From positions 1 to 34,149 of the forward strand of contig JAFGDY010000154.1 in the NCBI GenBank assembly GCA_016931895.1: a stretch of 34,149 nucleotides of DNA, read 5' to 3'. Under the pieces are notes generated by a model that worked only from the letters and a program-made list of their open reading frames with translations, ran no database searches and was not told where the DNA came from. A program made the translations under genes and the position numbers. Source of the DNA: Anaerolineae bacterium (GTDB lineage Bacteria > Chloroflexota > Anaerolineae > 4572-78 > J111). Below are positions 15,524 through 25,088 of the stretch, one piece after another (positions within the stretch are counted from its first letter, which is position 1; every line of letters starts with the position of its first letter).

Positions 15524-18500
15524 TGAGGCTCAGCCTCCAGATACGGCCTGAGAAATTCACACAGCTTATTTATTTGAAACCGTTTAACCAGATCACGCAA
15601 TTCTGCCACAAACGGCTCAAATTGCTCGTCTAACCGGGCTAACCGATCCAACTCTTCTTGAATGGCGGTCACGTCTCCCATCAGGGCCAGGCCAAACAAA
15701 GGGGATAGTGCTGCGGCAGGCGGCGAGATGAGCAACTCACGCTTCAGCGAAAGCGCGACTTTTTCTTCCCCGGCCAAGGCCCTTTCTGCATAAACCCATT
15801 CCAATCCCAGACAACGCTGTAATTGCTCCAGGAGATGCTCCACCTGAATTGGCTTGGGAATAAAACCGTTGCAGCCGGCAGACACACATTCCTGCTGGTC
15901 GTCTTCAAATACCCGGCCCGAAGTGGCGATGATGACAATATCTTTAAGGAGGGGAGTATGTCGAATTTGTCGGATCAGTTCAAAGCCATTCATTTTGGGC
16001 AAAACTAAATCTACCAGCATGGTTTCGGGTTGATGTTGTATGGCCTGTTCCAGGCCCTCAACCCCATCGGCCGCCTCCACCACCTCAAAACCCAATGGCG
16101 AGAGTAAATCAACCAACATGGCCCGATTTTCTTCGTTATCGTCTACAATGAGAATTTTAGGGGCGCTTCCCTGCAAACCCACAATCGTGCGTTCCTTTAC
16201 CTGGGCCGTCTCCAGCCACTCTAGCGCCCCAGGTAAATCCAAATCAAACCAAAAGATGCTGCCTTGCCCGGGCGTGCTCTGCACCTTTAATTCCCCGCCC
16301 ATCACCTGCACAATATCCTGGCTGATCGTCAGACCCAAGCCTGTGCCTTCTATTTGCCGATATCGGTCGCCTATTTGTTGGAAAGGTTGGAAAATTGTTT
16401 CCAACTGTTCCGGGAGAATCCCAAGCCCGGTATCTTCTACTTGAAAACGAAGCCGCCAACTGTTAGGGTTAGATTTGGCTTGTTTACGTATTTTGGGTAT
16501 TTGATCGGTGGCCTCCTGGCTTGGGCCAACTTTGAACGTTACAGTGCCGGCCTGGGTAAATTTGACGGCATTGCCCAGCAAATTGATGAGCACCTGGCGC
16601 AGTCGTATCTCATCGCCATGAACACCGGCCACCGGCAGGCGGTCAAGAGGGACGTTTTGGATAAAATCAAACGGCTGGAATAAAAAATACAACCCCTTAT
16701 GATCGGCCCGCAAGCGCATGATTTCGGCAATGTTTTTCAAGAGGTTGGGTAAATCAAAATCTGTCAGATATAGTTCCATTTTACCGGCTTCTATCTTGGC
16801 CATGTCGAGCACATCGTTGATCAGGGTTAAAAGATGCTGGCCGCTTTGTTCAATAATATCCAACCCGCTGACCTGCTGCTCAGTGACCGCCGGGTCGCGT
16901 TTGAGAATTTGAGCATATCCCAAGATGCCATTCAGTGGCGTGCGCAATTCATGACTCATAGTGGCCAAAAACGCGCTCTTGGCCCGGTTAGCCTGCTCGG
17001 CGGCCTCTTTGGCCTGCTGGGCTTCATCAAACAATTGGGCGTTTTTGACAGCGCCGGCCGCCGCCGCCGCAATTGGCTCTAATAGAGTCAAATCGTCTGC
17101 GGTAAAACGCCCCGTCCTGGTATCGGCCAGATTGAGCACGCCAATAACTTCACCCTTTGTCCGCAAAGGGATACTCAGCAGAGAACGCAATTCTACGCCA
17201 ATTTGTTTATCAATCTGGCCAAAGTGTTGTCCCTCGGCCCAGGTATCGGCCACTATCAACAGTTCCCCACTTTGCGCCACCTGGCCGGCAAAACCTTGCC
17301 CCGGGGCCAGCCGCCAGCCGAGAATTGTCTCGCTGCCGGGGCCGGTGGCCCGTTGGCAAACCAACTCACCCGTCCCCGGCTTAAGCAGCCAAAATGAAGT
17401 AGCCGCAATACCCAGCAGTTGATGCATCTCCTCCAAAATCGTCTGCAGCACCTGGCCCAATTCCAGGGTAGAGCTGAAAGCCTGGCTGGCCTGATTGATC
17501 AAGGCCAATTCCAGGCTTCGTTGCCGGACCGCTTCTTCGGCTTGCTTGCGCTCGGTTACATCTTCACCCGAACTCAACGCGCCAATAATCCGCCCTTTGT
17601 TGTCTTTAATTAAACTATTATGCCAGCGAATAACTTTTTCATGCCCTTTTCCGGTTAAAACAACACCCTCAAGGTCCTCAAATTTTTCAATATCACCCTC
17701 AATTATCTGCGCAAATGATGCTCTCACGGACTCTATTTTTTCTGGGGGTAAAAAAGTGTTAAACCAATTCCGGCCAATAACTTCCTCTTGTTCACATTCC
17801 AGAATGGCGCTGCCTTCCCGATTAAGCAGGGTAATACGACCTCTTAAATCCAGAGCCAAAATAATGGAAGGCGTAATGTTTAAATACTGCTGCGCTCTAT
17901 CCCTCTCTTTACGCACCCTCTCTTCTGCCCGAATCCGTTCGGTGATCTCCTGTTCCAATTGTTGGATGGCAATGGTCAGTTCGGCGGTGCGTTCTTCAAC
18001 TCGTGTCTCTAAATCATGGCGGGTTTCTTGGAGTTCCTGAAATAACCGGGCATTTTCAATGGCCACTGCCGCCTGATTGGCTAGAATCACCAAAAGCGAC
18101 ATATCTTCTTCTTTAAAACGCTCGCGAATTGAACGATTCTCAACATAAATGGCGCCAATGGTATTACCCCGAGAAATGAGCGGCACACACATAATGGAAC
18201 GTAAACCAAGAATAACCACACTCTCGGCCGCCCCAAAGCGGGAGTCATGCTGCGCATCCAGGAGGATAAGGGGTTGGCCGGTTTCCATAACCTGCTTGAG
18301 CACCGAACGGCTCACCTGGTCTTCCGCCGCGGTCAACTCCTGACCCATCTCGCCCCGCTTCACTCGAAAATCCAACAAACCATCAGAGCGCGCCAAAACC
18401 ACAAAACCACGTTCCGCCCCAACCAGGGTAATGGCTTCGTCCATTACGTCGTTCAACAGGGGATCAATCTCCCGGGTTTCAGCCAGCCGGTGGCTGACGC

Positions 18501-18531
18501 TCAAGATATATTCAAATAGATTCTGGTCCAT
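15520..18531 (-). CDS. Multi-sensor hybrid histidine kinase (GAF-PAS-GAF-HisKA-HATPase-REC)
   Basis: A 1003-residue soluble sensor kinase. Domains in order: GAF (about 20-165), coiled coil (165-212), PAS (about 212-330), coiled coil, GAF (about 345-500), HisKA with phosphorylated His527 in MSHELRTPLNG, HATPase (N box LLGNAVKFTQ at 651-660, DTGLGI, GTGLGLTIS), receiver (about 792-905) with Asp841 and Lys893, and a helical C-terminal segment of about 95 residues. That last segment has no clear HPt motif. No membrane segments, so it senses cytoplasmic signals, perhaps small molecules or redox state through GAF/PAS. It starts 17 bases after the Ser/Thr kinase gene, with GAGAGA as ribosome binding site, and its stop overlaps the next start. 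Confidence 0.94.
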   Translation of the reverse strand: MDQNLFEYILSVSHRLAETREIDPLLNDVMDEAITLVGAERGFVVLARSDGLLDFRVKRGEMGQELTAAEDQVSRSVLKQVMETGQPLILLDAQHDSRFGAAESVVILGLRSIMCVPLISRGNTIGAIYVENRSIRERFKEEDMSLLVILANQAAVAIENARLFQELQETRHDLETRVEERTAELTIAIQQLEQEITERIRAEERVRKERDRAQQYLNITPSIILALDLRGRITLLNREGSAILECEQEEVIGRNWFNTFLPPEKIESVRASFAQIIEGDIEKFEDLEGVVLTGKGHEKVIRWHNSLIKDNKGRIIGALSSGEDVTERKQAEEAVRQRSLELALINQASQAFSSTLELGQVLQTILEEMHQLLGIAATSFWLLKPGTGELVCQRATGPGSETILGWRLAPGQGFAGQVAQSGELLIVADTWAEGQHFGQIDKQIGVELRSLLSIPLRTKGEVIGVLNLADTRTGRFTADDLTLLEPIAAAAAGAVKNAQLFDEAQQAKEAAEQANRAKSAFLATMSHELRTPLNGILGYAQILKRDPAVTEQQVSGLDIIEQSGQHLLTLINDVLDMAKIEAGKMELYLTDFDLPNLLKNIAEIMRLRADHKGLYFLFQPFDFIQNVPLDRLPVAGVHGDEIRLRQVLINLLGNAVKFTQAGTVTFKVGPSQEATDQIPKIRKQAKSNPNSWRLRFQVEDTGLGILPEQLETIFQPFQQIGDRYRQIEGTGLGLTISQDIVQVMGGELKVQSTPGQGSIFWFDLDLPGALEWLETAQVKERTIVGLQGSAPKILIVDDNEENRAMLVDLLSPLGFEVVEAADGVEGLEQAIQHQPETMLVDLVLPKMNGFELIRQIRHTPLLKDIVIIATSGRVFEDDQQECVSAGCNGFIPKPIQVEHLLEQLQRCLGLEWVYAERALAGEEKVALSLKRELLISPPAAALSPLFGLALMGDVTAIQEELDRLARLDEQFEPFVAELRDLVKRFQINKLCEFLRPYLEAEPQ

Positions 18532-18548
18532 AAATTTTTCTCTCAGAC

Positions 18549-21500
18549 TTAATCGGCAGGCAACTCAGGGCAGGTAAGCTGATAAGGGGTTTCAGGGCCA
18601 ACAAGATGATGCCATTCTTCCTCAGTCAAATTACGGTTGGCCATGCGACAAGCCCAAATTGGCCACTGTTTAAAGTTTAGGTTGGTTTGGCGAATGGTAT
18701 TGCCTTTACCGCGTGAGGCAACCACCTGGTCAACGGGGCTAAAGGCGACGTTCCAAATTACTTCATCACAACCCACCACTTGCACCATGCGTTGATCGCC
18801 GGCGTTTGAGCTTTGGCTTACGTCCCACAACATGATGGTTTGATCCAGAGACCCACTAACCAAATGTGTGCCAGCAGCGTTGTAGGCCACACTGGTCACC
18901 GCGTCGGTGTGCCCGCGCAAGGTGGTGAGGAGTTGACCACTGGCTACATCCCATAGAATGATGGTTTGATCACTGGAGCCGGTAGCCAGTTGGCGGCCAT
19001 CAGGGCTGTAAACCAGCCGATTAATAGTATTAGTATGTCCCTCCAATGTGGCCAGGGATTGGCCGCTGGCCACATCCCAGATAATAACTTTTTGGCCCTT
19101 TCCCGCTGCGGCCAGCCGGGTGCCATCCGGGCTAAAAGCCACCGTTGTTGCTGCGATAGTATTTTCCTCTAGAATTTTCAGGGCCTGACCAAATGATGGC
19201 CCATCGCTCACATCCCACACAATAACTTTATTGTCTATCCCTGCTGTGGCCACCTGGTTCCCAACGGGGCTGTAGGCCACATCATAAACCCAACCGCTAT
19301 GACCCCGGAGCGTGGCCAAAATTTTGCCGGTAACCGAGTCCCAAACAATAGCCGACCCATCATCTGAGGCGGTTACTAATTGAAGCCCATCTGGACGATA
19401 AGCAACACTATTGACCGGGCCGGTATGACCCTGGAGGACAGTGGTGGCTTGAAGATGGCCGTTGCTTAGATCCCACAAAATAACCGTCTGATCGGCTGAC
19501 CCCGTGGCCAATTGGCCTCCATCTGGACGGTAAGCTATCCCAATAACCTGGTCGCTATGCTTCTCCAGGGGAATATCGAGCAAACTCCAAAGGATAACGC
19601 TGTGGTCGGCGGAAGCGGTAGCCAGTTGGGCGCCGTCCGGGCTGTAGGCAATACTGGTCACGCCGCCGTCATGCTCCACCAGGGTAGCAATTGGCTGGCT
19701 GCTGTCAACGTCCCACAGGGTAACCGTTTTATTCCACGTGCCCGTAGCCAGTTGGCGGCCATCCGGGCTGTAGGCCAACCCATCAATGGGTTGAGATTCC
19801 TCAAGGGTGGCCAGAGGTTCACCGCTGCCGGTATCCCAGATCATCACGGTATTGTCAAGCGCCCCGGTAGCCAATTGCGTTCCATCCGGGCTGTAGGCCA
19901 GGGTTAAGATGATGTCCGTATGACCGGCCAAGGTCATTAGGGGTTGGCCAAACGATGATGCGTCATCCATATTCCAGAGGATAACCGTTTTATCAAACGA
20001 GCCGGTGGCCAACTGGTCGCCGGTAGGACTATAAGCCAGATCATAAATGATATCGGTATGTCCTTTTAGGGTAGTTATTTGCTGCCCACTCGCCGCGTTC
20101 CAGATAATGGCCGTTTGATCTTCCGAACCGGAGGCCAACCAAAGGCCGTCGGGGCTGTAGGCCACGCTATTGACCGGCGCGGTGTGCCCGCGTAAAGTCA
20201 GAAAACGCTGGCCGCTGGCGACATCCCAAACAATCACTGTCTTATCCCACGAGGCTGTTGCCAATTGGGTGCCGTCCGGCCTATAGGCCACACTGCTCAC
20301 CGGGCCGGTATGCCCTTTCAGCGTTGCAAACCGTTGTCCGGTGACTACATCCCAGATAATGGCCGTCTGGTCCTCTGCGCCGGTGGCCAATTGAGTGCCA
20401 TCCGGGTTGTAAGCCACGGTATAAACCACATTTGTATGCCCTTGCAAAAAAGTGGTCAGGGCCGGGTTATAGGTCAGGCTGGCCAATAAACTGCTTCTGG
20501 TGCCAATAGTATCCAGAATCTGGTTCGCTTGTAAACTTAATAATACCGCCAGGTCAAGGCGTTTATCCAATTGGTTACCGGCCTGAACCATCAACTGGCG
20601 GGCCAGGGCCAAACGCGCCTGCTGCTCGGCCCGACTTCTTTCGGCCTCGGCCGTGGCCTGGGCCTTATTGGCTTGCAGGTGTTCCATTTCAGCCACAGCT
20701 TGAGCCGTGGCTCTGGCTTGAACTTCGGCCTCTATCTTGGCCTGGGCTGTGGCCCGGACTATCGCTTCGGCTTCAGCCGTTTGTTGGGCGGCTACTGCTT
20801 TGGCTTGAGATACCTCAGCTATGTTCTGGCGGGACTCGGCAGTGGCAGCCTGCCGCTGCGCTTCCTGCTGCTGGCCCATGGCCAAAAACGCGGCCACAAC
20901 CGCTGCCAGAAAAACCACGCCCAATCCGCCCGCCAGCCAACGCAACCACCGGCTCGTTCGGATTTGTTCCTCGGCCCGCTGATGCTCTAGTTGGGCCAAT
21001 GCCTGCGCTTGAGCCAACTCTCGCTGCCGGACGGTCTCTTTTTCCCGTTCTACCGCCTCCACTGCCTCGCGGCTGGCCTTGAGAAAGGCCACTTCTAATG
21101 CGTTTAAATCTTGTGGATGAGTTCCCGCCCAATCTTCGGCCTGGACTAAACGTCCTCCATGATACAAATAACTGGGGTCACGGTTATTCTCTTCCCATAC
21201 CTCTGTAGCCTCAGTCAACTGGTGGTGCAGCCGCAAAGCGGTTCGGTCTTCGTCAAGCCAACGCCGCAAACGTCCCCAGCCCCGGATCAACGCCTCATGC
21301 GAAACATCCACCATTTCTTCGTCGCTGGCCATATCGCGGCTGGTGGTAATTAAACGCGCATCGGCTAACTGTTGCAATATCTGTTCAACCTGGCCTGGCT
21401 GTCCCAGGCCGGAGAGTAATTGTCGCCTGCGCACCCGCCGCCGCGTATCCTCTGTGCCCTCGCCGGGATGGGTCAAGCGCAACATAATCCGCCGCACAAT

Positions 21501-23303
21501 GGCCCGCTCTTTTTCCCCAAAACTCTCATACACACTGTCGGCCCGCTGCGCAATGGCGCCCGAAACCCCGCCACTGGCGCGATAAGCTTTGAGGGTCAGC
21601 CGCCCCCCCTGCCGCCGTTCCCATAATTCTAACAAGGCATGCTGTAACAGCGGCAATGCCCCCGGCTCTTGCCCCACATCACCCAGGATGGTACCAATGA
21701 GTCCCGGCTCAAACTGTAAGTCCACTTGCCGGGCCGGTTGCTCAATGGCCCGTCGCAACTCAGCTTCATTCATTGGCCCCACCAATAGTTGCTGTTTACA
21801 GATCCGGCCGGCCAAATCCCGATAGGCCGCGCAGTGATGATAGAAATCCGCCCGCATGGTCAATACCACCAGCACCCGCCCATCGTTAACGGCCGTAGCA
21901 TACAACAAGTTCTCAGTGAAACGCCGCCGCTCCTCTTCATCGTCACAAAGGGTGAAGACCTCTTCAAACTGATCAACCACCAGCAGCAAACGCTGTTCCA
22001 AGGAATCATCCGGCCAGGCCCGGCGCACTATCCGATGCAGGGACCGTCCCTCGGTCAAAAGCTCATGATGTAAGGTCTGGAGCGTCTCCGGGCGGTCCGA
22101 TTTATCAAGCAAAATAAGGGCCAATCGAGCCGCCAATTCGGCCAAAGGCCGATTGCCGGGCCGCATCACTTCAATCATCCAATCGGCGCTGCCCGGCACT
22201 TCTCCCCGGCGCAAGGCCGGCACCAACCCTGCCCGCACCAATGACGACTTACCGCTGCCCGACGCCCCCAACACTGTCAGGAATTGTGCCGGACGTGTCA
22301 AATCAACCTCAACCCCCCTTTCGACCGGCGTAAACTTTTCTACCAATTGGCCGACCAGTGCCTCCCGCCCAAAGTAGAAATCGGCATGCTCTTCCTCAAA
22401 CACCTGCAATCCTCGATACGGGCATCGCCTATCCCTACGGGCAACCACCCTTTCGGCTGTTTTCAACTGCGGCGTCTGCACCTCGATCAAGGCCATCAGC
22501 AATGCTTCTGCGGTTTGAAAGCGAACAGCCGGGGTTTTGGCCAAGGCTTTTTCAATGACCTGGGTTATGCTCTCCGGCAGGTCAGGCCGGATTGAACGCG
22601 GCGGGGGCAGAGGATCATCCAGATGTTTCAGGATAATGTCAAGAGGGCTATCGCCGCTGAAGGGGGGAATACCTGTAACCAATTCGTACAGCATTACGCC
22701 CAAAGAATAGATGTCACTCCGTTCATCTCCGGCTTCCCCCGCAGCCTGTTCCGGCGAGATGTAAGCCGGCGTGCCCACAATAGTCCCCAATTCGGTCAGC
22801 AGCCTGCTCCCCACTATTTTGGATAAACCAAAGTCGGTCAATACCGGTTGGCCATCTCTGGTGAGTAGCACATTAGCCGGTTTTAGGTCGCGGTGGATCA
22901 CACCCTGCTGGTGCGCATACGCTACCGCTCCCACTACCAATCGAAACAACAGCAAGGCATCTGTCAAAGGCAAGCGCCGGCCGCGCTGATGCAAGTTAAG
23001 CAGACGTTCTTTTAAACTCTCCCCGGCCACATACTCAATAACCATGTAGCAGGCGCCCTCCTCTACATCAAAGTCATACACCTGCACAATGCCGGGATGG
23101 CGCAGCCCGGCCACAATCCTGGCTTCGTGTTGAAAACGTTCAATAAATTGAGGGTCTGCCGAAAGATGGGGATGAATGATTTTTATGGCTACATCACGCT
23201 CCAGGGTGGGCTGATAGGCTCTATACACCTCGGCCATGGCTCCACGCCCCAAAAATTCAGTGATACGATATTTGCCAAGCTGTTTGTCAAGCCAGTCGGT
23301 CAT
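18549..23303 (-). CDS. Ser/Thr protein kinase with nSTAND NTPase, membrane segment and WD40 propellers
   Basis: A 1584-residue transmembrane signalling protein. The kinase domain (about 12-275) is complete: GRGAMAEV glycine loop, Lys41, Glu60, HRDLKPAN with Asp139, DFG at 157-159 and TPAYISPEQ. A STAND-type NTPase (nSTAND1-like, about 295-760) follows, starting with CPYRGLQVF; Walker A GASGSGKSS has Lys352 and Walker B LVVDQFEE has Asp444. One membrane segment (about 789-811) leads to an Ala/Gln/Glu-rich coiled coil (about 815-930), then 13 full and one degenerate WD40 repeats (about 950-1545), enough for two seven-bladed propellers, and a tail with ANRNLTEEEW. The start is ATG 23303 with GGAGGAG six bases upstream; the frame is open 21 codons further but without such a site. 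First gene of a three-gene signalling operon. Confidence 0.94.
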   Translation of the reverse strand: MTDWLDKQLGKYRITEFLGRGAMAEVYRAYQPTLERDVAIKIIHPHLSADPQFIERFQHEARIVAGLRHPGIVQVYDFDVEEGACYMVIEYVAGESLKERLLNLHQRGRRLPLTDALLLFRLVVGAVAYAHQQGVIHRDLKPANVLLTRDGQPVLTDFGLSKIVGSRLLTELGTIVGTPAYISPEQAAGEAGDERSDIYSLGVMLYELVTGIPPFSGDSPLDIILKHLDDPLPPPRSIRPDLPESITQVIEKALAKTPAVRFQTAEALLMALIEVQTPQLKTAERVVARRDRRCPYRGLQVFEEEHADFYFGREALVGQLVEKFTPVERGVEVDLTRPAQFLTVLGASGSGKSSLVRAGLVPALRRGEVPGSADWMIEVMRPGNRPLAELAARLALILLDKSDRPETLQTLHHELLTEGRSLHRIVRRAWPDDSLEQRLLLVVDQFEEVFTLCDDEEERRRFTENLLYATAVNDGRVLVVLTMRADFYHHCAAYRDLAGRICKQQLLVGPMNEAELRRAIEQPARQVDLQFEPGLIGTILGDVGQEPGALPLLQHALLELWERRQGGRLTLKAYRASGGVSGAIAQRADSVYESFGEKERAIVRRIMLRLTHPGEGTEDTRRRVRRRQLLSGLGQPGQVEQILQQLADARLITTSRDMASDEEMVDVSHEALIRGWGRLRRWLDEDRTALRLHHQLTEATEVWEENNRDPSYLYHGGRLVQAEDWAGTHPQDLNALEVAFLKASREAVEAVEREKETVRQRELAQAQALAQLEHQRAEEQIRTSRWLRWLAGGLGVVFLAAVVAAFLAMGQQQEAQRQAATAESRQNIAEVSQAKAVAAQQTAEAEAIVRATAQAKIEAEVQARATAQAVAEMEHLQANKAQATAEAERSRAEQQARLALARQLMVQAGNQLDKRLDLAVLLSLQANQILDTIGTRSSLLASLTYNPALTTFLQGHTNVVYTVAYNPDGTQLATGAEDQTAIIWDVVTGQRFATLKGHTGPVSSVAYRPDGTQLATASWDKTVIVWDVASGQRFLTLRGHTAPVNSVAYSPDGLWLASGSEDQTAIIWNAASGQQITTLKGHTDIIYDLAYSPTGDQLATGSFDKTVILWNMDDASSFGQPLMTLAGHTDIILTLAYSPDGTQLATGALDNTVMIWDTGSGEPLATLEESQPIDGLAYSPDGRQLATGTWNKTVTLWDVDSSQPIATLVEHDGGVTSIAYSPDGAQLATASADHSVILWSLLDIPLEKHSDQVIGIAYRPDGGQLATGSADQTVILWDLSNGHLQATTVLQGHTGPVNSVAYRPDGLQLVTASDDGSAIVWDSVTGKILATLRGHSGWVYDVAYSPVGNQVATAGIDNKVIVWDVSDGPSFGQALKILEENTIAATTVAFSPDGTRLAAAGKGQKVIIWDVASGQSLATLEGHTNTINRLVYSPDGRQLATGSSDQTIILWDVASGQLLTTLRGHTDAVTSVAYNAAGTHLVSGSLDQTIMLWDVSQSSNAGDQRMVQVVGCDEVIWNVAFSPVDQVVASRGKGNTIRQTNLNFKQWPIWACRMANRNLTEEEWHHLVGPETPYQLTCPELPAD
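18670..20452 (-). repeat. In-gene WD40 repeat array
   Basis: Fourteen units of about 42-46 codons encode the WD40 blades of the kinase, each with a GH near the start, AYSPDGxQLATGSxD in the middle and a WD near the end. The last unit has lost its WD. The units differ clearly in DNA sequence, so this is an old, diverged array rather than a recent expansion. Confidence 0.9.
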
Positions 23304-23354
23304 GTTCAACTCCTCCGGTAGCGGCAAGAGGGCTTTGGGGGAACAGTTAAAGAA

Positions 23355-23383
23355 ATTATGCCCCAAATTGTGGAGATGGTCAA
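23355..23383 (-). promoter_or_regulatory. Promoter of the kinase operon
   Basis: On the minus strand TTGACC (23383-23378), 17 bases, then CATAAT (23360-23355), each one base from consensus. The leader to the chosen ATG is about 45 bases. It would drive all three signalling genes. Confidence 0.65.
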
Positions 23384-23421
23384 CAGAAGGTTACCCTATA
23401 GGTGCGCCCCAAAATTCTGAC

Positions 23422-23453
23422 GGTAGAGACAGGAACAATGTCCTGTTTCTACC
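23422..23453. repeat. REP-like palindrome
   Basis: A 13-bp stem with one G-U pair (23422-23434 with 23441-23453, GGTAGAGACAGGA on the left arm) and a 6-base loop. It lies between divergent genes and has no T-run, so termination is unlikely. Similar GTAGAGACAGG palindromes are common dispersed repeats in several bacterial genomes. Confidence 0.55.
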
Positions 23454-23685
23454 CTATGGCCTAAAAATTAAGACAGACCCCTATCCTATCCGGGCGTGTT
23501 TGGATTTAGGCCGATCAAGGCCCGGCCGGGCCTTATGTAGAAAACAGATTTGCCAACAAATCTACTTTCAGGCACAATGGTGTTTCCGGGGAGAGGGATG
23601 AAGCAAAGGCGCCCTGGCTACTTCCTGTTCCCCGCACGTTTGTGCCCAACACTTAAAATTTATCAGAATATGGAGGATATATCTT
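23454..23685 (+). other. Leader region of ilvC1 with palindromes and a candidate promoter
   Basis: The 232 bases before ilvC1 contain a perfect 18-base palindrome AAGGCCCGGCCGGGCCTT (23517-23534), a 7-bp hairpin AGATTTG/CAAATCT (23546-23552 with 23557-23563), and a candidate promoter TTGCCA (23550-23555), 17 bases, CACAAT (23573-23578) overlapping that hairpin. No T-box, terminator or leucine/valine-rich peptide is visible here, unlike in front of ilvB. Confidence 0.4.
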
Positions 23686-24783
23686 ATGGCAATTATTGAT
23701 TTTGGCGGCGTGAAAGAAGAAGTTATTACCCGGGAAGAGTTTCCGGTGGAAAAAGCGCTGGAAGTGCTCAAAGACGAAACCATCGCCGTCATTGGCTATG
23801 GCGTACAAGGCCCGGCCCAGGCTTTAAATATGAAAGACAACGGTTGCAAGGTAATTGTGGGCCAGGCCAAACGCTTTGAAAAGGATTGGAATCGGGCAGT
23901 GGAAGACGGCTGGGTGCCGGGGGAAACCCTGTTTGAAATTGAAGAGGCAGCCCAAAAAGGCACTATTATCCAAATGCTCGTGTCCGACGCAGCGCAAAAA
24001 GCCATCTGGCCCACCATCAAAAAATGTCTCAAGCCGGGTGACGCCCTGTATTTCTCGCATGGATTCTCCATTGTTTATAAAGACCAGACCGGCGTTATTC
24101 CACCGGATAACGTTGACGTCATCCTGGTTGCGCCCAAGGGGTCAGGGACGTCGGTGCGGCGTAATTTTCTCTCCGGCGCGGGCATCAATTCCAGCTTTGC
24201 CGTGGCCCAGGATTACACGGGCCGGGCCAGAGAACGCTGTATTGCCATTGGCATTGCCATTGGCTCCGGCTATCTTTTCCCCACCACCTTCCAGGGCGAG
24301 GTTTACAGCGATCTGACCGGCGAGCGGGGCGTGCTGATGGGCGCCCTGGCCGGCATTATGGAAGCCCAATACGACGTGCTGCGCGAGAACGGCCACAGCC
24401 CCAGCGAAGCCTTTAACGAAACGGTTGAAGAACTCACCGAAAGTTTAATTAAACTGGTGGCGGAAAACGGTATGGATTGGATGTACGTCAACTGCTCGGC
24501 CACGGCCCAGCGCGGCGCGCTGGATTGGAAGCCAAAGTTCAAAGCGGCGGTGCTGCCTATGTTCAAAGAACTCTACCAACGGGTTGCTTCCGGCGTGGAA
24601 ACCGAACGGGTACTGACGACTTGCGGCGCGCCCGATTACCAGGAACAGTTAGGCAAAGAGTTGGCCGAAATGGGCAGTTCAGAGATGTGGCAGGCGGGGG
24701 CGGCTACCCGCGCTTTGCGGCCCAAAGAAGCGGCTAAAGAGATTTCGGCGGCAACTAAAGGCGTAGGCGGGCGGAAATATTAA
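23686..24783 (+). CDS. ilvC: Ketol-acid reductoisomerase, yeast-like short form
   Basis: Converts acetolactate or acetohydroxybutyrate to the dihydroxy acid with NAD(P)H, second step of valine/isoleucine synthesis. The 365-residue protein closely resembles fungal mitochondrial Ilv5 type enzymes throughout (FGGVKEEVITREEFP, IAVIGYGVQGPAQALN, YFSHGFSIVYKDQTG, NGMDWMYVNCSATAQRGALDW, SEMWQAGAATRALRP). The Rossmann motif GYGVQG is at 37-42; the cofactor loop after beta-2 carries Lys/Arg, which points to NADPH; Mg ligands Asp209 and Glu213 are in SDLTGERG. The ATG has GGAGG nine bases upstream. It heads the branched-chain cluster but is separated from ilvB by a 465-base gap with its own promoter. 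Confidence 0.96.
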   Translation: MAIIDFGGVKEEVITREEFPVEKALEVLKDETIAVIGYGVQGPAQALNMKDNGCKVIVGQAKRFEKDWNRAVEDGWVPGETLFEIEEAAQKGTIIQMLVSDAAQKAIWPTIKKCLKPGDALYFSHGFSIVYKDQTGVIPPDNVDVILVAPKGSGTSVRRNFLSGAGINSSFAVAQDYTGRARERCIAIGIAIGSGYLFPTTFQGEVYSDLTGERGVLMGALAGIMEAQYDVLRENGHSPSEAFNETVEELTESLIKLVAENGMDWMYVNCSATAQRGALDWKPKFKAAVLPMFKELYQRVASGVETERVLTTCGAPDYQEQLGKELAEMGSSEMWQAGAATRALRPKEAAKEISAATKGVGGRKY

Positions 24784-24908
24784 ACCTTAACCTGTTGACG
24801 GTCCAGGCCAGCCTCTCCCGCCTCCCCCTGCCTGTTCAACCAAAATTGGCGAAAGAGGACGTACCGGCAGGAGTTTATTAAAATTTTGGCCTTAACCCGA
24901 CAAATGGC

Positions 24909-24937
24909 TTGACATCTATCTTTACCTGTGTTAAGAT
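24909..24937 (+). promoter_or_regulatory. Promoter of the ilvBN attenuator
   Basis: A perfect TTGACA (24909-24914), 17 bases, then TAAGAT (24932-24937). The predicted start near 24944 gives a 55-base leader to the regulatory peptide and about 305 bases to ilvB. Confidence 0.78.
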
Positions 24938-24998
24938 ACCGGCTATTACAGTAAGGTTTGTAATTTTTAGCAGCATCAATCAACGGCAGATAATCCAA

Positions 24999-25088
24999 AT
25001 GATGAACTTGCTTGTGGTCGTAGTTGTTGTACTTAGCCTCCTCCTTGTACTTATTAACAAGGGGGCGTTTGCTGCTGGCACTACCTAA
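24999..25088 (+). CDS. ilv leader (attenuator) peptide, 29 residues
   Basis: A short open frame (ATG at 24999, or the adjoining ATG at 25002; TAA at 25086-25088). Residues 4-19 contain 7 Leu, 7 Val and 1 Ile; the only other residue there is a Ser. Its run of six consecutive Val codons uses all of GTG, GTC, GTA and GTT. Such runs are the mark of attenuation leader peptides, where the ribosome stalls when charged Leu, Val or Ile tRNA is scarce. The Shine-Dalgarno is weak (GGCAGA some ten bases upstream). The peptide probably has no function after translation. An alternative reading as a tiny membrane protein is less likely because the reading frame overlaps the antiterminator helix. Confidence 0.85.
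   Translation: MMNLLVVVVVVLSLLLVLINKGAFAAGTT

Noticed and set aside
18670-20452. CRISPR array or tandem DNA repeat
   Set aside because: The periodicity is that of protein WD40 blades in one long coding frame; units differ strongly in DNA and have no constant direct repeat.
23454-23685. T-box or leader-peptide attenuator before ilvC1
   Set aside because: No T-box core sequence and no terminator with T-run. The only small frame with a ribosome binding site (from 23599) is poor in Leu/Val/Ile and overlaps the ilvC1 start.
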